This document shows positions 5,749-7,356 of a DNA stretch of 7,356 nt, in pieces. The DNA is from Candidatus Zixiibacteriota bacterium (lineage in GTDB: Bacteria > Zixibacteria > MSB-5A5 > GN15 > JAAZOE01): positions 1 to 7,356 of the forward strand of contig JAQVRW010000150.1 of NCBI GenBank assembly GCA_028700875.1, given 5' to 3'. Numbering within the stretch: position 1 is the stretch's first letter; each line of letters opens with the position of its first letter. The position numbers and the translations under genes were made by a program. A model generated the notes under the pieces. The model made no database searches. It saw only the letters and a list, made by a program, of their open reading frames with translations, and was not told the origin of the DNA.

Positions 5749-7356
5749 ATGCGCAACAAAGTTTCCGTTGCATTTCTATGCGTCATTTTGATCTTCGCTT
5801 TCTTGTCTACGAGTGTTTTCGCCCGCGACGATTACAAGGAGCGGACGACTTACAAACTGAATCGTGGTCCCAAGTACATGATTCCGTTTGAGCGCGCCAA
5901 CGGGGCGCAAGTGCTTGACCACAAGGACGATGTGTCATTGGCGCTTCTCGGCAAAATGCCGACCACCTCGCCCGGCGTACAGGCCGGTTTGACCACCTAT
6001 GACTACCAGCATAATGGTACCATGGGTCGTCAGATCGAAACGTTCCCCGGCGTTTCTTATGTCCATTTTGTGTGGATGGCCATGAGCACGTACACCTTCC
6101 CCGGCGACCGGGGAATCAAGTACCAGTGCTATAACGCCGACCCGGCGGTCATGGACTACACGCAGGATGCAGGCGGCAAGTGGGGGACGACGGATTATTC
6201 GGGATATACGTCGGCCGCGGCGTTGCCCGATGGCCGGGCGATATTCGGTTGCCACGCCGACTATGACGGCAACGATATTTATCTCTCGATGGCCTATACC
6301 GATGCACCCGGTTTCCCCGGTTGGGCTCTTTTCACGGGTGAAGTGGCTCGTCCGGATACGGGCGCGTCATGGTATGTAACGGATGAGGAAATCATCTGGC
6401 CGATCATGGCCCGTCACAATGCCGGCGGCAACACCACTTCGGACGTGTTGTACATGCTGTCGCACGTCAACGAAGCCAACGAAGATATGATCCTCTACCG
6501 CAAAGTCGGCACCGCTAATTTTGACGGTGGTCAGAAGATCGAAACCATCACCGACCTGTCCTATACCATCGTGGCCGACCCCTATTCCAACAACGTGTAT
6601 ATCGTTTATACCGATGATCGTGTCGGTATGGATGAGGGTGACGGCGGCCAGGATGACCTGGATGTCTGGTACAAGAAATCCACCGACCAGGGTGTGACTT
6701 GGGGCGCGGCGATTGACGTGTCCAATTATACGGGTGACTCCCTCTGGCGCGCCTATGACGATTTGTCGGCGGTGATTTCCCCCGACGGCAATCTCCATAT
6801 CATCTGGCCGGCGCGTCAATTGAACGACTCCAACACCTATGAAAACGCCAAGTGCCGGCTGGTTCACTGGTCCACCGATATCCCCCAGGCCCGTATTCTC
6901 TCGGAAGCTCGTTACACCATGGAAGAGCGGTGCGATCCGGGCGCCTGGAACATGTATATCGCCAAGCCGTCGATTTCCTGGTGCGATGACCGTCTGTACG
7001 CGCTATGGACGCAGTTCGGTCACGCGCGCGAAACCGGCGCGAAGGGCGACTGCTCGCAGGCGGGTTTCGCCAACGGCGAATTGTACCTGGCTGTGTCCAA
7101 CGACAACGGTTTTACCTGGGATTTGCCCGCGAACCTGACTCAATCGCGGACGCCCCGGTGCGACAGCGCAGAATGCGACAGCGACCATTGGTCTTCGATG
7201 ACCAGCTACGGTATGGTGTATGACGGCGCGGCCGACACGCTGGATATCCAGTACGTCAACGACAAGGACGCCGGCGGTCTTCCGCAAGGCGAAGGTTCCC
7301 GGTGCGTCAACCCAATCATGCACCTGAGAATCCCCTGCCGCGACATCATCCCGACT
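5749..7356 (+). CDS. Secreted sialidase-like (Asp-box/BNR) beta-propeller protein, C-terminus beyond window
   Basis: The frame stays open to the last base, giving 536 residues. A clear Sec signal peptide (MRNK, hydrophobic 5-19, S-V-F-A) predicts cleavage after A25. Two Asp-boxes (S-x-D-x-G-x-T-W) are present: STDQGVTW at 311-318 and SNDNGFTW at 450-457, each followed by a short hydrophobic strand. This is typical of sialidase/BNR beta-propellers that display or cleave extracellular glycans. Between them are propeller-like strands such as LHIIWPAR and LYALWTQFG. I cannot confirm the sialidase catalytic Arg triad, so an enzyme is not established; a structural or binding propeller is equally possible. 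Eight of the ten mature cysteines lie in residues 369-530, suggesting disulfides; no CXXCH heme motif is seen. In FCB-group bacteria such proteins often end in a type IX sorting domain, which would be past the window. The gene is divergent from the HEAT-cyclophilin operon and has its own strong promoter. Confidence 0.85.
   Translation, partial: MRNKVSVAFLCVILIFAFLSTSVFARDDYKERTTYKLNRGPKYMIPFERANGAQVLDHKDDVSLALLGKMPTTSPGVQAGLTTYDYQHNGTMGRQIETFPGVSYVHFVWMAMSTYTFPGDRGIKYQCYNADPAVMDYTQDAGGKWGTTDYSGYTSAAALPDGRAIFGCHADYDGNDIYLSMAYTDAPGFPGWALFTGEVARPDTGASWYVTDEEIIWPIMARHNAGGNTTSDVLYMLSHVNEANEDMILYRKVGTANFDGGQKIETITDLSYTIVADPYSNNVYIVYTDDRVGMDEGDGGQDDLDVWYKKSTDQGVTWGAAIDVSNYTGDSLWRAYDDLSAVISPDGNLHIIWPARQLNDSNTYENAKCRLVHWSTDIPQARILSEARYTMEERCDPGAWNMYIAKPSISWCDDRLYALWTQFGHARETGAKGDCSQAGFANGELYLAVSNDNGFTWDLPANLTQSRTPRCDSAECDSDHWSSMTSYGMVYDGAADTLDIQYVNDKDAGGLPQGEGSRCVNPIMHLRIPCRDIIPT

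Overview
The window is chromosomal DNA from a Gram-negative-type bacterium. One gene carries a lipobox and three others carry Sec-type signal peptides. GC content is moderately high. The combination of large secreted Asp-box proteins, a HEAT-cyclophilin lipoprotein and a TPR/sigma-54 regulator suggests the FCB superphylum or a nearby candidate phylum such as Zixibacteria. That placement is an impression from gene types, not from a marker gene. I see no rRNA, tRNA, CRISPR array, transposase or phage gene.

Left block, minus strand (positions 2015 down to 1). A sigma-70-like promoter leads into a leader of about 190 nt containing a stable UUCG-capped hairpin. Next comes a 117-residue secreted protein of unknown function, and 40 nt further on a regulator that continues past position 1. 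The regulator has a long TPR N-terminus and the beginning of an AAA+ domain of sigma-54 activator type. The pairing of a small secreted protein with a TPR regulator is the most suggestive arrangement here.

Middle block, minus strand (5484 down to 2224). Three tightly coupled genes form an operon. The first encodes a lipoprotein made of HEAT repeats fused to a C-terminal cyclophilin domain. The second, overlapping it by 4 nt (ATGA), encodes an exported 257-residue protein, possibly of LolA-like fold. The third, overlapping by 11 nt, encodes a cytoplasmic adenosine-specific kinase family protein (PF04008/COG1839). The first two probably act together in the envelope. The link to the nucleoside enzyme is unexplained.

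Right block, plus strand (5635 to the end). A good sigma-70-type promoter drives a secreted sialidase-like beta-propeller protein with two Asp-boxes, cut by the window end after 536 codons. Between its promoter and its ribosome binding site lies a perfect FNR/CRP-type palindrome that overlaps a second, mutually exclusive hairpin.

The two gene-free stretches are 1789-2223 and 5485-5748. Both hold promoters and inverted repeats, but no small gene I can support.
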